Part shown: piece after piece, positions 17,686 through 25,892 of the stretch
How positions within the stretch are numbered: position 1 is the first letter of the stretch
Layout: each line of letters starts with the position of its first letter
Assembly (NCBI GenBank): GCA_003150225.1
Contig: QAND01000023.1
Coordinates: 41,813 to 105,812, forward strand
Direction: 5' to 3'
Length of the DNA: 64,000 nt
DNA from: Bacillota bacterium
GTDB lineage: Bacteria > Bacillota > Clostridia > Christensenellales > QAND01
Position numbers and translations under genes: made by a program
Notes under the pieces: model-generated
Told to the model about the DNA's origin: nothing
The model's database searches: none
Seen by the model: the letters and a program-made list of their open reading frames with translations, nothing else

Positions 17686-18164
17686 TCCCGTTCCCCCTCC
17701 TCCCCAAGGCCCGCGAGTGCCTGGCGGATGAGATCATAGCCGAATCCCCGGGCCAACAGCGTGCGCTGAACCGATTGCAGGGCCTTCCGGTCCCGCCCCT
17801 TCTGCGCTGCCAGCCGTTCCGCCAGCTCCCGGCACCGTTCTTCCTCCTCCTGGCCATGGTATTCCTCCAGCACCCGGGCGATGGCCTCCCGGTCCACGCC
17901 CTTTTTGAGGAGGTCGTATTCCAGCTTCTTTCGCCCTACCGGACCGCGATTCAGCCGGCTTCGAAGAAACTCTCGGCTAAAGGCCACATCGTCGATATAT
18001 CCATAATCCGCCAAGCGATCCATGGTCTCCTGAATCTCCCCGGCCTCATAGCCCTTCTGACGCAGATAATCCTCCATCTCCTTTTTGCTCCGCATCCGAT
18101 AGCCCAGGTAGGTAAGGGCACGATCCATGGCGCTGACCCGCGTTTGTTCCTTCCGTTCCTTCAT
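17682..18164 (-). CDS. recX: Regulatory protein RecX
   Basis: The 160-residue product has tandem three-helix repeats typical of RecX: ALTYLGYRMRSKKEMEDYLRQKGY, RLADYGYIDDVAFSREFLRSR and GPVGRKKLEYDLLKKGVDREAIARVLEE. RecX binds RecA filaments and limits their extension. The start is uncertain. The ATG at 18164 has no ribosome site, and TATAAT lies just 7 bases upstream (18172-18177), which could mean a leaderless message. recA is not in this window. Confidence 0.88.
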   Translation of the reverse strand: MKERKEQTRVSAMDRALTYLGYRMRSKKEMEDYLRQKGYEAGEIQETMDRLADYGYIDDVAFSREFLRSRLNRGPVGRKKLEYDLLKKGVDREAIARVLEEYHGQEEEERCRELAERLAAQKGRDRKALQSVQRTLLARGFGYDLIRQALAGLGEEGERD

Positions 18165-18287
18165 GGCATCATTATACACCAAGGAACGGCTCTCTCGCCA
18201 CCAGCCCGTTCGGATGTATAAAAAAATCCCGGAGACTCAAACTCATCTTAGGACAACGGGCAGGGCCCGAATCAAAGGAGGAGTCAA

Positions 18288-18494
18288 ATGAACGGTCAAA
18301 AAGCACAGATCACAACCAAGGACCTTTCCATGGTGGAGGAGCTTCTGGATTTCCAGGCCCTGGCCCACGCCAAAGCCAAAACCTACTGCGGCTATCTACA
18401 GGACCAGGAAGCCAAAGAGGTCATGGAGCGCCTAACCCAGACCCACCAGCAGTGTTTTGACGCCATCAACGCCTATCTGCAGAACAGCAACTAA
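18288..18494 (+). CDS. Small helical protein upstream of coat gene
   Basis: The 68-residue product is predicted almost entirely helical (TTKDLSMVEELLDFQALAHAKAKTYCGYLQDQEAKEVMERLTQTHQQCFDAINAYLQ) and resembles the short CotF-like or spore-coat-associated helical proteins of clostridia. AAAGGAGG lies before the ATG. It is followed 12 bases later by the CotF-like gene, so the pair is an operon. The role is inferred from that context. Confidence 0.75.
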   Translation: MNGQKAQITTKDLSMVEELLDFQALAHAKAKTYCGYLQDQEAKEVMERLTQTHQQCFDAINAYLQNSN

Positions 18495-18506
18495 GGAGGA
18501 ACTTCC

Positions 18507-18788
18507 ATGGAACAGAAAAACGCCAACCTCTCGGAACGGGAACTGATGATGGACATGCTCAACAGCCAGAAACAGCTCATGAGCCTCTATTCGCTGGATC
18601 TTTCGGAAGCCGCCTGCCCCAAGCTGCGAAACACCCTTGGCAGCCTGTTTTCTGACGTCTCCAACGATCAATATAAGCTGTGGGATCTGATGAACCGCAA
18701 GGGATACTACCCCGTAGACCAGGCCGAAAAGCAGAAGTTGGATCAAGCCAAGCAAAAGGCCCAGCAGATGAAGCCCACCGTCAACTGA
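18507..18788 (+). CDS. CotF-like spore coat protein
   Basis: The 93-residue product matches the CotF family, a ferritin-like helical hairpin: LSERELMMDMLNSQKQLMSLYSLDLSEAACPKLRNTLGSLFSDVSNDQYKLWDLMNRKGYYPV. The last motif, QYKLWDLMNxKGYY, is the family's best signature. CotF proteins sit in the outer spore layers. TAAGGAGG precedes the ATG. A long terminator follows about 100 bases later. Confidence 0.88.
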   Translation: MEQKNANLSERELMMDMLNSQKQLMSLYSLDLSEAACPKLRNTLGSLFSDVSNDQYKLWDLMNRKGYYPVDQAEKQKLDQAKQKAQQMKPTVN

Positions 18789-18888
18789 TTCCCCGGAAAT
18801 AGAAAAGCGCTCTGGGAAGCACCCCGTAAGAGAACAAACGCCCATCCCACGGGCGCTTTCCCTAAACTGTCTTCATGGCAACACGGCA

Positions 18889-18937
18889 TAAGAGGGCAGG
18901 GCAAACCATTGCGGTTTGCCCTGCCCTCTTATTTTTT
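18889..18937 (+). terminator. Strong terminator between coat genes and adenine deaminase
   Basis: taagagggcagggcaaacc pairs perfectly with ggtttgccctgccctctta around a 6-base loop, with TTTTTT after it on the plus strand and A-rich sequence before it. It serves both convergent units. Confidence 0.93.
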
Positions 18938-18966
18938 AAAGCCATCCCTAGGCGCTATGTTTTCCG

Positions 18967-20742
18967 CTAGACCTCCGGAAACAGCGGAACAAACCGCTGG
19001 CGCTTGCCATCCACCAGCCCCAGGTCGCTGAGGCGCAGATCGGGGGAAGCGGTGAGGGACAAAATGGTAATCCGCATCATTAGGCTGCGAGAGGCACAGA
19101 CCACCTCCACGCTATCCTCCAGCCGTTCTAGATCCCGGACCAGTTCCCGGCAGGGGAGGTCGGACATAAGCCCCGCTATGGGCAAAGGAAGCCCCGCCAG
19201 GATCTCGCCCTGCAGAACGGTACAGATGCCGCCCCCCTCCCGCTTGAGGTACCGAATGGCACAGAGGGCGTCCTGAGGATCCCGGTAGGCGATGGTCAGG
19301 TTATGGCTGTCGTGGCCCACGGTAGCGGCGATGGCTCCCTGGCGGAGCCCCAGATCCCGGTATACCGCCACGGTGTGCCCGCCCTTGCCGTGCCGGTTGA
19401 ACACCGCCACATAGCACAGGGCCGGATCCTTGGTAATATCCACATAGCCCTCGGTCACCGGCAGGTCCTCATAAAGAGGGGTGTCCTTGGGCCGGCCGCC
19501 CTCCATACAGGGAACCACGGCGGCCCGCACATGGGAAAGGGTGGGGTCGGGAGCAGCCAGCCGGAGGTCAGCCTCGCCAATTTCCGGCAGGTGTACGGTG
19601 TTGGGGAAGGCCGTTTGGGGCGCCCGGGGCAGGTCCGCCGTGAGGACACCGTCCTTGCACATGAGCTTCCCGCCCACAAAAACCGCCTTTGGGTTCCGCC
19701 CGTCCAGCTCCTCCACCAGCTGGAGATCCGCCAGATATCCCGGGGCAATGGCGCCCACATCCTCCAGCATGCAGTCCAACGCTCCGTTCAGGGTAGCCCA
19801 GCGAATGGCGGTGATGGGGTCGATCCCCTGGGCGATGACGGATTTCAGCACCCGGTTGATGTGCCCCGTCTCCAACAGATCCTTAGCATGGACGTCGTCG
19901 GTGCAGAGGGAGACGAAGTCGGTAAACCTGCAGCCACGGATGCCCTCTACCACCTTGCCCAGGCCGCTGTCCGAAAGGGAGCTGGACTGGACGTTGACCC
20001 GCAGCCCATTCCGCAGATTGGCAATGCTCTCGGCGGCGGTTCGGGAGGAGTGGTCATCCCGCGGCCCTCCCAGGATATAGGCGGCAAGCTCCCGATCCAG
20101 CACCTTGGGCGCATGCCCCTGGATCAGCACCCCCCGGCGCAGTCCCTCATCCAAAATGCCATGGACCCGGGGCGTGTCCTCCCGAACCCCGATGAAATCC
20201 ATCATCTCGGCAATGCCCACTACCCCTGGCATATCCAGCAGCTCTCCCACCTCCTGGGGGCCGAAATCGGCGCCGGATTGCTCCAACCCCGGTACGGACG
20301 GCACGCAGGATGGAGCCAGGTTCAACTGCCGTACCGGGGAAAACGCAGCGTTCTCCACCATGTACCGGACTCCCGGTATCCCCATGACGTTGGCAATCTC
20401 ATGGGGATCCACCAGCACGGTGGTGGTGCCGCAGAGGATGGCCGCCCGGCCAAAGTTTTCTGGGGTCATCATGGTGCTTTCCACGTGCATATGGGTGTCG
20501 ATAAAGCCGGGGAGCAGATAGGCTCCCTCCCCATCATAGCGGGCGGCGGCAGGCAAAGGAGCCTCCGCTCCTTCCTCCCGAACCCGGACGATATGGCCGT
20601 CCAGAATATCCACCTCGCTGGGGTATATCTCTCCGGTAATGACGTTGACCAGCTGTACGTTAAAAATGGTAAGATCACAGGGAAGCTTCCCCATAGCCGC
20701 CCGAATCAAGCGGCTGCGGTCATAGTTGGCGTCGATGCGCAT
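18967..20742 (-). CDS. ade: Adenine deaminase
   Basis: The 591-residue amidohydrolase has GFIDTHMHVESTMMTPENFG (metal-binding HxH), the VLVDPHEIANVMG segment, GHAP and SLCTDDVHAKDLL, which mark the large bacterial adenine deaminase. It converts adenine to hypoxanthine and ammonia using manganese or iron. The ATG at 20742 is chosen because TTGGAGG lies 8 bases upstream; a TTG 15 bases earlier overlaps that site. A small zinc-protein gene lies 39 bases upstream on the same strand. Confidence 0.96.
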   Translation of the reverse strand: MRIDANYDRSRLIRAAMGKLPCDLTIFNVQLVNVITGEIYPSEVDILDGHIVRVREEGAEAPLPAAARYDGEGAYLLPGFIDTHMHVESTMMTPENFGRAAILCGTTTVLVDPHEIANVMGIPGVRYMVENAAFSPVRQLNLAPSCVPSVPGLEQSGADFGPQEVGELLDMPGVVGIAEMMDFIGVREDTPRVHGILDEGLRRGVLIQGHAPKVLDRELAAYILGGPRDDHSSRTAAESIANLRNGLRVNVQSSSLSDSGLGKVVEGIRGCRFTDFVSLCTDDVHAKDLLETGHINRVLKSVIAQGIDPITAIRWATLNGALDCMLEDVGAIAPGYLADLQLVEELDGRNPKAVFVGGKLMCKDGVLTADLPRAPQTAFPNTVHLPEIGEADLRLAAPDPTLSHVRAAVVPCMEGGRPKDTPLYEDLPVTEGYVDITKDPALCYVAVFNRHGKGGHTVAVYRDLGLRQGAIAATVGHDSHNLTIAYRDPQDALCAIRYLKREGGGICTVLQGEILAGLPLPIAGLMSDLPCRELVRDLERLEDSVEVVCASRSLMMRITILSLTASPDLRLSDLGLVDGKRQRFVPLFPEV

Positions 20743-20781
20743 GGCGTTTTCCTCCAAAAATCGTTCCCGATGATGCTATGG

Positions 20782-20967
20782 TCAGGCGTCGGCCTTCTCC
20801 CCGCGGAGGTTGGCCAAAAGCTGAGCCAGTTCCTCCTTGCTGAGGGGCCGCTCAAAGCCGATACAGATATCGCAGTGGTTTCCGCAGTTGGGGCACACGC
20901 ACCGGCACTGAATCCCCTTCTGTTCCTGTACCATCAGGGTGCCGCATTTTTCACATCCGCAGACCAT
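20782..20967 (-). CDS. Small cysteine-rich zinc-binding protein
   Basis: The 61-residue product (MVCGCEKCGTLMVQ...) has eight cysteines as CGC-x2-C, C-x-C-x-CPNC and HCDIC, likely two zinc sites, then a helical tail PLSKEELAQLLANL. It is not matched to a named family. The ATG at 20967 is chosen for 8-base spacing from AGAGG; two earlier starts at 20973 and 20976 lie too close. It sits directly upstream of ade and may be co-transcribed. Confidence 0.65.
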   Translation of the reverse strand: MVCGCEKCGTLMVQEQKGIQCRCVCPNCGNHCDICIGFERPLSKEELAQLLANLRGEKADA

Positions 20968-21068
20968 CTTCATCACCTCTTTTTTCCTAGTTTACACCCC
21001 ATTGGGCCGGGGAGCAACCTTGCCGTAAAGCTGGATTTTTGCTACACTGCTACAAACGAGGTGATCTT

Positions 21069-21887
21069 TTGCGGAAACAAAATTGGCTGGGGGGCTTCCT
21101 TGCTCTAACGCTGCTCCTGGTTCCCCGATTCAGCTTGTACGCCGCCGAACCCACGCCCACTCCCACGCCCGCGCCCACGCCGGATCTGAACCAAGTGTTC
21201 CCCGAAAAAACCGGCAACGCATTGGGAGACCGGGGGGAGCGGACGGTGCGTATCCAGCAGCGGCTCCGGGATCTGGGGTACCTCAGCTACCGGCCCACCG
21301 GCTATTTTATGAATATGACGCAAAAGGCGGTAACCGCCTTTCAAAACAACCATAGCCTGATGGCGGACGGAGCCGGGGTGGTGGGAAGCGAGACCATGGA
21401 ATATCTGTTTTCCAGCCTGGCCAAGCGAAAGACCGTAGCTCCGGAGTCCGGCGGTGTAAGGCCCAAGGACAACCCCTATCCCCGGGCCGGAAGCCTGACG
21501 GAATGGGCGGTGGTAAACGCCGCCTTGCCCGAAAACGCCCAGTTTACGGTGGTGGATACAGCCACCTCCATTCGGTTTACCGCTGTCCGCGTGGGGGGCC
21601 AGGGGCATATGGACATCGTCACCGCCGACGGGGAATCCTACCAGAACTATCTGAAGATCTTTTCGGGGAAGGTAAGCAGCAACAAACGGCCGGTTGTGGT
21701 GGAGTACGACGACCAGCGCTACGCCGCCTCTCTCTATGGGATGCCCCACGGGGAAAATACCGGCGTCGGCGGCGGAATGCAGGGCTACACCTGCCTATAC
21801 TTTCAAGGAAGCCTGTCCAACGGCCTGGGCATCGTGGACGCGGAGCATAATGCCAACATACAGATAGCCGCGAAAAAAGAGGAGTAA
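21069..21887 (+). CDS. Secreted peptidoglycan-binding domain protein
   Basis: The 272-residue product starts at TTG 21069 behind GAGGTG, with a signal peptide (MRKQNWLGGFLALTLLLV...LYA). A short TPTPTPAPTP linker follows, then a PG_binding_1 repeat (ERTVRIQQRLRDLGYLSYRPTGYFMNMTQKAVTAFQNNHSL, about residues 57-100). The C-terminal 120 residues are a beta-rich domain that is not recognised (RFTAVRVGGQGHMDIVT...YGMPHGENTGVGGG). It probably binds the cell wall or spore cortex. Confidence 0.82.
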   Translation: MRKQNWLGGFLALTLLLVPRFSLYAAEPTPTPTPAPTPDLNQVFPEKTGNALGDRGERTVRIQQRLRDLGYLSYRPTGYFMNMTQKAVTAFQNNHSLMADGAGVVGSETMEYLFSSLAKRKTVAPESGGVRPKDNPYPRAGSLTEWAVVNAALPENAQFTVVDTATSIRFTAVRVGGQGHMDIVTADGESYQNYLKIFSGKVSSNKRPVVVEYDDQRYAASLYGMPHGENTGVGGGMQGYTCLYFQGSLSNGLGIVDAEHNANIQIAAKKEE

Positions 21888-22504
21888 GCCCGCCGCCCAG
21901 TGGGCGGTTCCCCGTTGCACGCCTTTGGCGTGCGCTCCTCCTCTAGCCAACATTTTACTAGCGCCAACCCCGGTTTCCTCTTCATGCCCCCGTCCTTCCG
22001 CGAGGGGGTTATGGGGCAGGCTGAGCCTGCACCCCTGTTGCAACCGCTTTGCGGTTGCTGGTGTGCCCTTAACCAACTATCCTATAAATGCCAACCTTCT
22101 CCTTATAGCCGTACTCGTCCCCCACGAGGGGGTCATGGGGCAGGCTGAGCCTGCACCCTTGTTGCAACCGCTTCGCGGTCGCTGGTGTGCCCTTAACCAA
22201 CTATCCTACAAATGCCAACCTTCTCCTTATAGCCGTACTCGTCCCCCCACGAGGGGGTCATGGGGGAGTGCCGGGCAGTGCCCGGTCCCCCTATGCGCTC
22301 GGCTTCGGCGTACTTGCCGCCCACTTGTTTTGCGGGCTCGTGGTTCGCTTCCGCTCCCACTCACCTCGCAAAGCCAAGAACCTTCGCCTCCCTTTTTCCG
22401 CCACTGGCGGCACTCGGCTTCGGTTCCCACTCTGCAAAAAAAAAGAAGATGGCTCTTCGCCATCCTCTTTCAAAAAATAAAACTCCAATTCTCCAGCTTT
22501 TGCT
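21888..22504. other. Non-coding repeat-rich region
   Basis: About 617 bases hold no convincing gene. Two 124-125 bp tandem repeat units (separate entry) lie between 22002 and 22250. To their right are a GC-rich segment with an inverted repeat (ccgggcagtgcccgg near 22271), skewed C/T-rich sequence, and a small hairpin gatggc-tcttc-gccatc around 22448-22465. Confidence 0.7.
22002..22250. repeat. Two tandem copies of a ~124-bp repeat with internal palindromes
   Basis: Units run 22002-22125 and 22126-22250, both starting gagggggtyatggggcagg. A partial third begins at 22251 and a degenerate one precedes 22002. Each unit has the palindrome caggctgagcctg and a hairpin gcaaccgcttygcggtygc. The copies differ at only a few bases. 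Confidence 0.9.
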
Positions 22505-22696
22505 CTACCCCAGCCTTTTTTCCAATCCCTGCTGTTCCATGGAATCCAGAGTAAATTTACAACACTGCAACACCAATAGGTTAAAAGAAATTCCATTCTG
22601 TTGCGCCACACAGTTTAATCGATCAAACAACCCTTCAGTAAAGCGCACGGTACGGGGAATATTGGCTCCGCTAAACTCATTTTGAATTTGGAACAC
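22505..22696 (-). CDS. Small ribbon-helix-helix protein
   Basis: The 63-residue product has the shape of an Arc/CopG-type DNA-binding domain: a beta strand IPRTVRFTEG, helix LFDRLNCVAQQNG, turn ISFN and helix LLVLQCCKFTLDSME. Such proteins are transcription regulators or antitoxins. The start is GTG at 22696, the first possible because a stop codon lies two codons upstream; GGGGGG precedes it. There is no toxin gene beside it. Confidence 0.6.
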   Translation of the reverse strand: MFQIQNEFSGANIPRTVRFTEGLFDRLNCVAQQNGISFNLLVLQCCKFTLDSMEQQGLEKRLG

Positions 22697-22753
22697 CGGT
22701 CAATCCCCCCATCCTTTCACCATTGCCGCCCTTATTCTATCTCAATACTTTGC

Positions 22754-22946
22754 TATAATGCCTTCTAAAGACGTTATGTACGTAAATTATGGTTGGCTTA
22801 AGCCGATCCCTATGCAAAAGGGTAACTTCCTTGGGATGGGGCAAGGGCATGTTTTGGCATCAGTTGCGGAAACCGCCACCACATTCCCGTCTGGGATGAA
22901 TAAACCCTCACAAAACGAGCCTCTAACTAGAGGCTCGTTTTCATCT
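22754..22946 (+). ncRNA. Possible small RNA or leader, unassigned
   Basis: A TATAAT at 22754-22759 (no clear -35) is followed by about 150 bases with several local pairings (ggcttaagcc at 22795-22804; gcgg-aaa-ccgc near 22868) and then a terminator at 22912-22946. No riboswitch, 6S or SRP consensus could be recognised. The terminator may instead belong to the lipoprotein gene on the other strand. Confidence 0.25.
22912..22946 (-). terminator. Terminator, bidirectional
   Basis: aaaacgagcctct-aact-agaggctcgtttt. On the minus strand it lies about 90 bases past the stop of the lipoprotein gene. Confidence 0.8.
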
Positions 22947-23032
22947 CTCGCTCATCCTCTTCCGCGTCGCCCTTGCAGATGGCGGTATATACCTTCCCGC
23001 CAACCAGAAACCGGGAAAGGCTGCCGTCCTTT

Positions 23033-24589
23033 CTAGTATCGCCGGAGAAATCGGTACAGCACCGTGCCCTCCGGCAGGGCATAGGAAACGCACAGGTCCT
23101 GCCCCATAGGAGTGATCACGCCATTTTGAAGATTCCCCATCCGGACGGACGCGCCGGTGGATAGCCGGTAGCCATAGAGGATGCGCTGGTCCTCCTCCAC
23201 CAGGATGTAGTACAACATGGTTCCGTCCCCGCTGAATAGGGCGCTTGTCACCTGCCCTCCCTGGCTGATCACCGTTTCCTGGCCGCTTGCAGGATCCAAT
23301 AGCACCAGAGCGGGACGATCCGGGGTCTCCCCCCGGACGGCGAGCAGCCCCTCTTTGGACTGGCTAAAGGTCTCGGCGGGCATCAGCCTTTTCCTGGTTC
23401 CCTCCTTGCCGATGGACATCAGACAGCAGATCCCGTTTTCATCCATATCGCAGAAAAAGACCCGGTCCTCCCAGAGGGCTAGGGCAGGCACATCCACCAT
23501 GGTATAGGCCAGCTGCTGGATCTGGGGCTGCTCCTCCAGCCGGCAGGAGAAGATACCGTCTCCCACGGTATAAAGGAGCGTATCGCTGAAAAACACCGCC
23601 GCCTGGATGTTTTCCCCCAGGCCGGATTGGGATAGATCCAAAAGGCGCCCGTTGCTCAGATTATAGTAGTACAGGGTTACCGGCTCTCCCCGGCTCACCA
23701 GAAGGAGCAGCCCCTGGCCGTCGGGGGAAAACTCTCCCCAAAGGATGGATTCCGGCTGGATCCCCTCGATGGACAACTGGCGCTCCACCCCCTCTTCCGA
23801 AAGGATCAAGGTGGCGTCCTCCTCCCGGAGCAGCAGCAGACGTTCCCCCCCATCCCAGTTGGCCAGCAAACGTCGGCCCAGGGCCAGCAGATGTGTTCGG
23901 CCGGAAAGGCCCGCCATGGCCTGGTCTGCCGCCGCCTCCAGGGGATCTGGCGCATACTCCGGCAGCTGCTGGGGCAAAAGCTGAATCACCCGAACGCCGG
24001 GGATGGAGGCCGCCCCCTTTCTGGCCTCCGCCTCGCTGGCATAGGGAGTGGAAATCCAGCCGCGGTGGGTGCCATCGTCGCATAGGGTAGGGGTCAAAGC
24101 GCCATGGGGGGCGCTCTGAGCCTGGCTGAACAGATAATAGGCCGAATGGGCCTCGCCCCCGGTCTGAATCTCAAAGGTAAGGCGGTTCTCCTCCTCCACC
24201 ACCCGGACCCCCTTGGACTGGGTCAGGTGAAATACCAGGGTGATCCCCTCCTTTTCCTCCACATAGAAGGCGTCGCCAGGAGCAGGGCTTTCCTCCATAG
24301 CGGGGGCGGTCTCCACCCCGGGAAGGCGGATCAACAGCCGGCAGGGAGCCGGCGTAAAGGCGGCCTCATAGGCAGGGAGCCCTACGGACTCCCCCTCTTT
24401 GCTCAGAAAGGACAGGGTGATGGTCTCCACCCCGTCCTTCTGCATCCGCCGGGCCTCGGCAAGGGCAAGCCCGGCGAGGGCTTCATCCCCGCCAGAATAG
24501 GCGGTTCCGTATTCATCCCATCCACTGCCGCAGCCCCCCAACAGGAGCAGGAGCAGAAGGGATAGCGTCCAATGTTGCAGCCGTTTCAT
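23033..24589 (-). CDS. Lipoprotein with beta-propeller-like region
   Basis: The 518-residue product has a lipoprotein signal (MKRLQHWTLSLLLLLLLGGC, Cys20 lipidated). Residues about 50-135 look like a GerM or secreted beta domain (GVETITLSFLSKEGESVGLPAYEAAF). A SPOR-like segment (STPYASEAEARKGAASIPGVRV) lies near 177. From about 240 to the end come repeated strands with dipeptides such as SPDGQGLLLLVS and SGDGTMLYYIL, typical of WD40/TolB-like propellers. Role unknown; a surface sensor is likely. It is the last gene of the galU-mtaD unit. Confidence 0.7.
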   Translation of the reverse strand: MKRLQHWTLSLLLLLLLGGCGSGWDEYGTAYSGGDEALAGLALAEARRMQKDGVETITLSFLSKEGESVGLPAYEAAFTPAPCRLLIRLPGVETAPAMEESPAPGDAFYVEEKEGITLVFHLTQSKGVRVVEEENRLTFEIQTGGEAHSAYYLFSQAQSAPHGALTPTLCDDGTHRGWISTPYASEAEARKGAASIPGVRVIQLLPQQLPEYAPDPLEAAADQAMAGLSGRTHLLALGRRLLANWDGGERLLLLREEDATLILSEEGVERQLSIEGIQPESILWGEFSPDGQGLLLLVSRGEPVTLYYYNLSNGRLLDLSQSGLGENIQAAVFFSDTLLYTVGDGIFSCRLEEQPQIQQLAYTMVDVPALALWEDRVFFCDMDENGICCLMSIGKEGTRKRLMPAETFSQSKEGLLAVRGETPDRPALVLLDPASGQETVISQGGQVTSALFSGDGTMLYYILVEEDQRILYGYRLSTGASVRMGNLQNGVITPMGQDLCVSYALPEGTVLYRFLRRY

Positions 24590-24608
24590 GGGCCGGTTCC
24601 TTTCTTGG

Positions 24609-25892
24609 TCAGCGGGAAAGGATCCTCCCTCTGGACCGGGTTACTTCACGCCTTATTCTTTCCACATCCAAGGCATAAAATACCCCGTTTCGATATAGGA
24701 TCCGGCCATCCACCATGGTCAATGCCACATCGGAGGATTTCGCGCAGTACAGCACAGCGGCGTAAGGATCCTCCCCCAGAGGCAGCATATGGCAGCCGCT
24801 GGTGTTCAAAAGAATCAGATCGGCCGGCGCCCCTAGGGAAAGGGTGCCGCCCGGCAATCCCAGGGCGCGGCGGCCCTCCACCGTCGCCATCCGCAAAGCG
24901 TCAAACGCGCTGATGGCCCCGGCGTCCCGCTCCATCCCCTTCTGCAAAAAGGCGGCGGTACGGGTCTCGGACAATAGGTCCAAATCGTTGTTGCTGGCAG
25001 CGCCGTCGGTACCCATACAAACGGTAACGCCCCGCTTGCGAAGGGCTGCCGCCGGGGCCATGCCGCTGCCCAGCTTCAAATTACTCTCGGGGCAATGGGC
25101 CACCGCCGCCCTCCTTTGAGCCAAGATGCCCATATCCTCCTCCGTCACATGGACGCAGTGGGCCAGCACCGCCCGGCCGGATAGGCATCCCAGATGCTCC
25201 AAAAGGGCCACCGGCGTCATCCCATGGCGGGCAACGCATTCCCGGTGCTCCGATTCCGTCTCGGAAGCATGGGTGTGGAACAGCCAGCCCCGCTCCTGCG
25301 CCAGTTCCCCGCAGGCGGCGAGGAACGCCGGACTACAAGTATACTCGGCATGGGGCGCCACCGAAAACCCGATTCGGGGATGGTCCTGGAACGCCCCGCA
25401 AAAATCGGTGGCCAGCCGGAGCTTCTCCCCCATCTCCCCCCGTTCCTCCGATCCACAGGCCAGGCCCCGTCCCACGATGGCGCGCAGGCCGCTCTCATCC
25501 GCCGCTCGGGCGATCTCCCCCGCACCCATGTACATCTCAGAAAAAGCCACGGTACCGGCGGCGGTCATCTCGGCCATGGCGGCCATGGCTCCCCAGTAGA
25601 AATCCTCCTGGGTCATGCGATCCTCACGGGGAAAGATGGCATCCTGGAGCCATCGGGAGAGGGGCAGGTCGTCCCCCACCCCCCGCAAAAGGGTCATCGG
25701 GCTGTGGGCATGGGCATTGACAAAACCGGGCAGAACCAGATGGTCCTGCCCGTCGATGACCCTATCCCCCTCCTGCGGGACATATTCCCCCAGAAAGGCG
25801 ATCCTGCCGTCCTCCACCCCAATGCTCCCATGGATCACCGGCGTAGCCTCCTCCATGGTCAAAAGGGTGGCGTCCGAGATGATGGTCCTCAT
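24609..25892 (-). CDS. mtaD: 5-methylthioadenosine/S-adenosylhomocysteine deaminase-type amidohydrolase
   Basis: The 427-residue protein has GFVNAHAHSPMTLLRG (metal HxH near residue 60), FHTHASETESEHRE, AHCVHVTEED, HCPESNLKLGSG and MGTDGAASNNDLDLL, the complete set of the ATZ/TRZ/MtaD group. Family members deaminate S-adenosylhomocysteine, methylthioadenosine or related nucleosides. Its start overlaps galU's stop by four bases (ATGA). The precise substrate is a family-level inference. Confidence 0.85.
   Translation of the reverse strand: MRTIISDATLLTMEEATPVIHGSIGVEDGRIAFLGEYVPQEGDRVIDGQDHLVLPGFVNAHAHSPMTLLRGVGDDLPLSRWLQDAIFPREDRMTQEDFYWGAMAAMAEMTAAGTVAFSEMYMGAGEIARAADESGLRAIVGRGLACGSEERGEMGEKLRLATDFCGAFQDHPRIGFSVAPHAEYTCSPAFLAACGELAQERGWLFHTHASETESEHRECVARHGMTPVALLEHLGCLSGRAVLAHCVHVTEEDMGILAQRRAAVAHCPESNLKLGSGMAPAAALRKRGVTVCMGTDGAASNNDLDLLSETRTAAFLQKGMERDAGAISAFDALRMATVEGRRALGLPGGTLSLGAPADLILLNTSGCHMLPLGEDPYAAVLYCAKSSDVALTMVDGRILYRNGVFYALDVERIRREVTRSRGRILSR

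Noticed and set aside
19303-21108. 601-codon open frame antisense to adenine deaminase
   Set aside because: The reverse strand encodes a complete, well-conserved adenine deaminase; the frame also runs through the next gene.
22002-22250. CRISPR array
   Set aside because: Only two units of about 124 bp without unique spacers, and no cas gene in the window.
22766-22910. 6S RNA
   Set aside because: No long closing stem with a central bubble could be drawn; kept only as an unassigned candidate.
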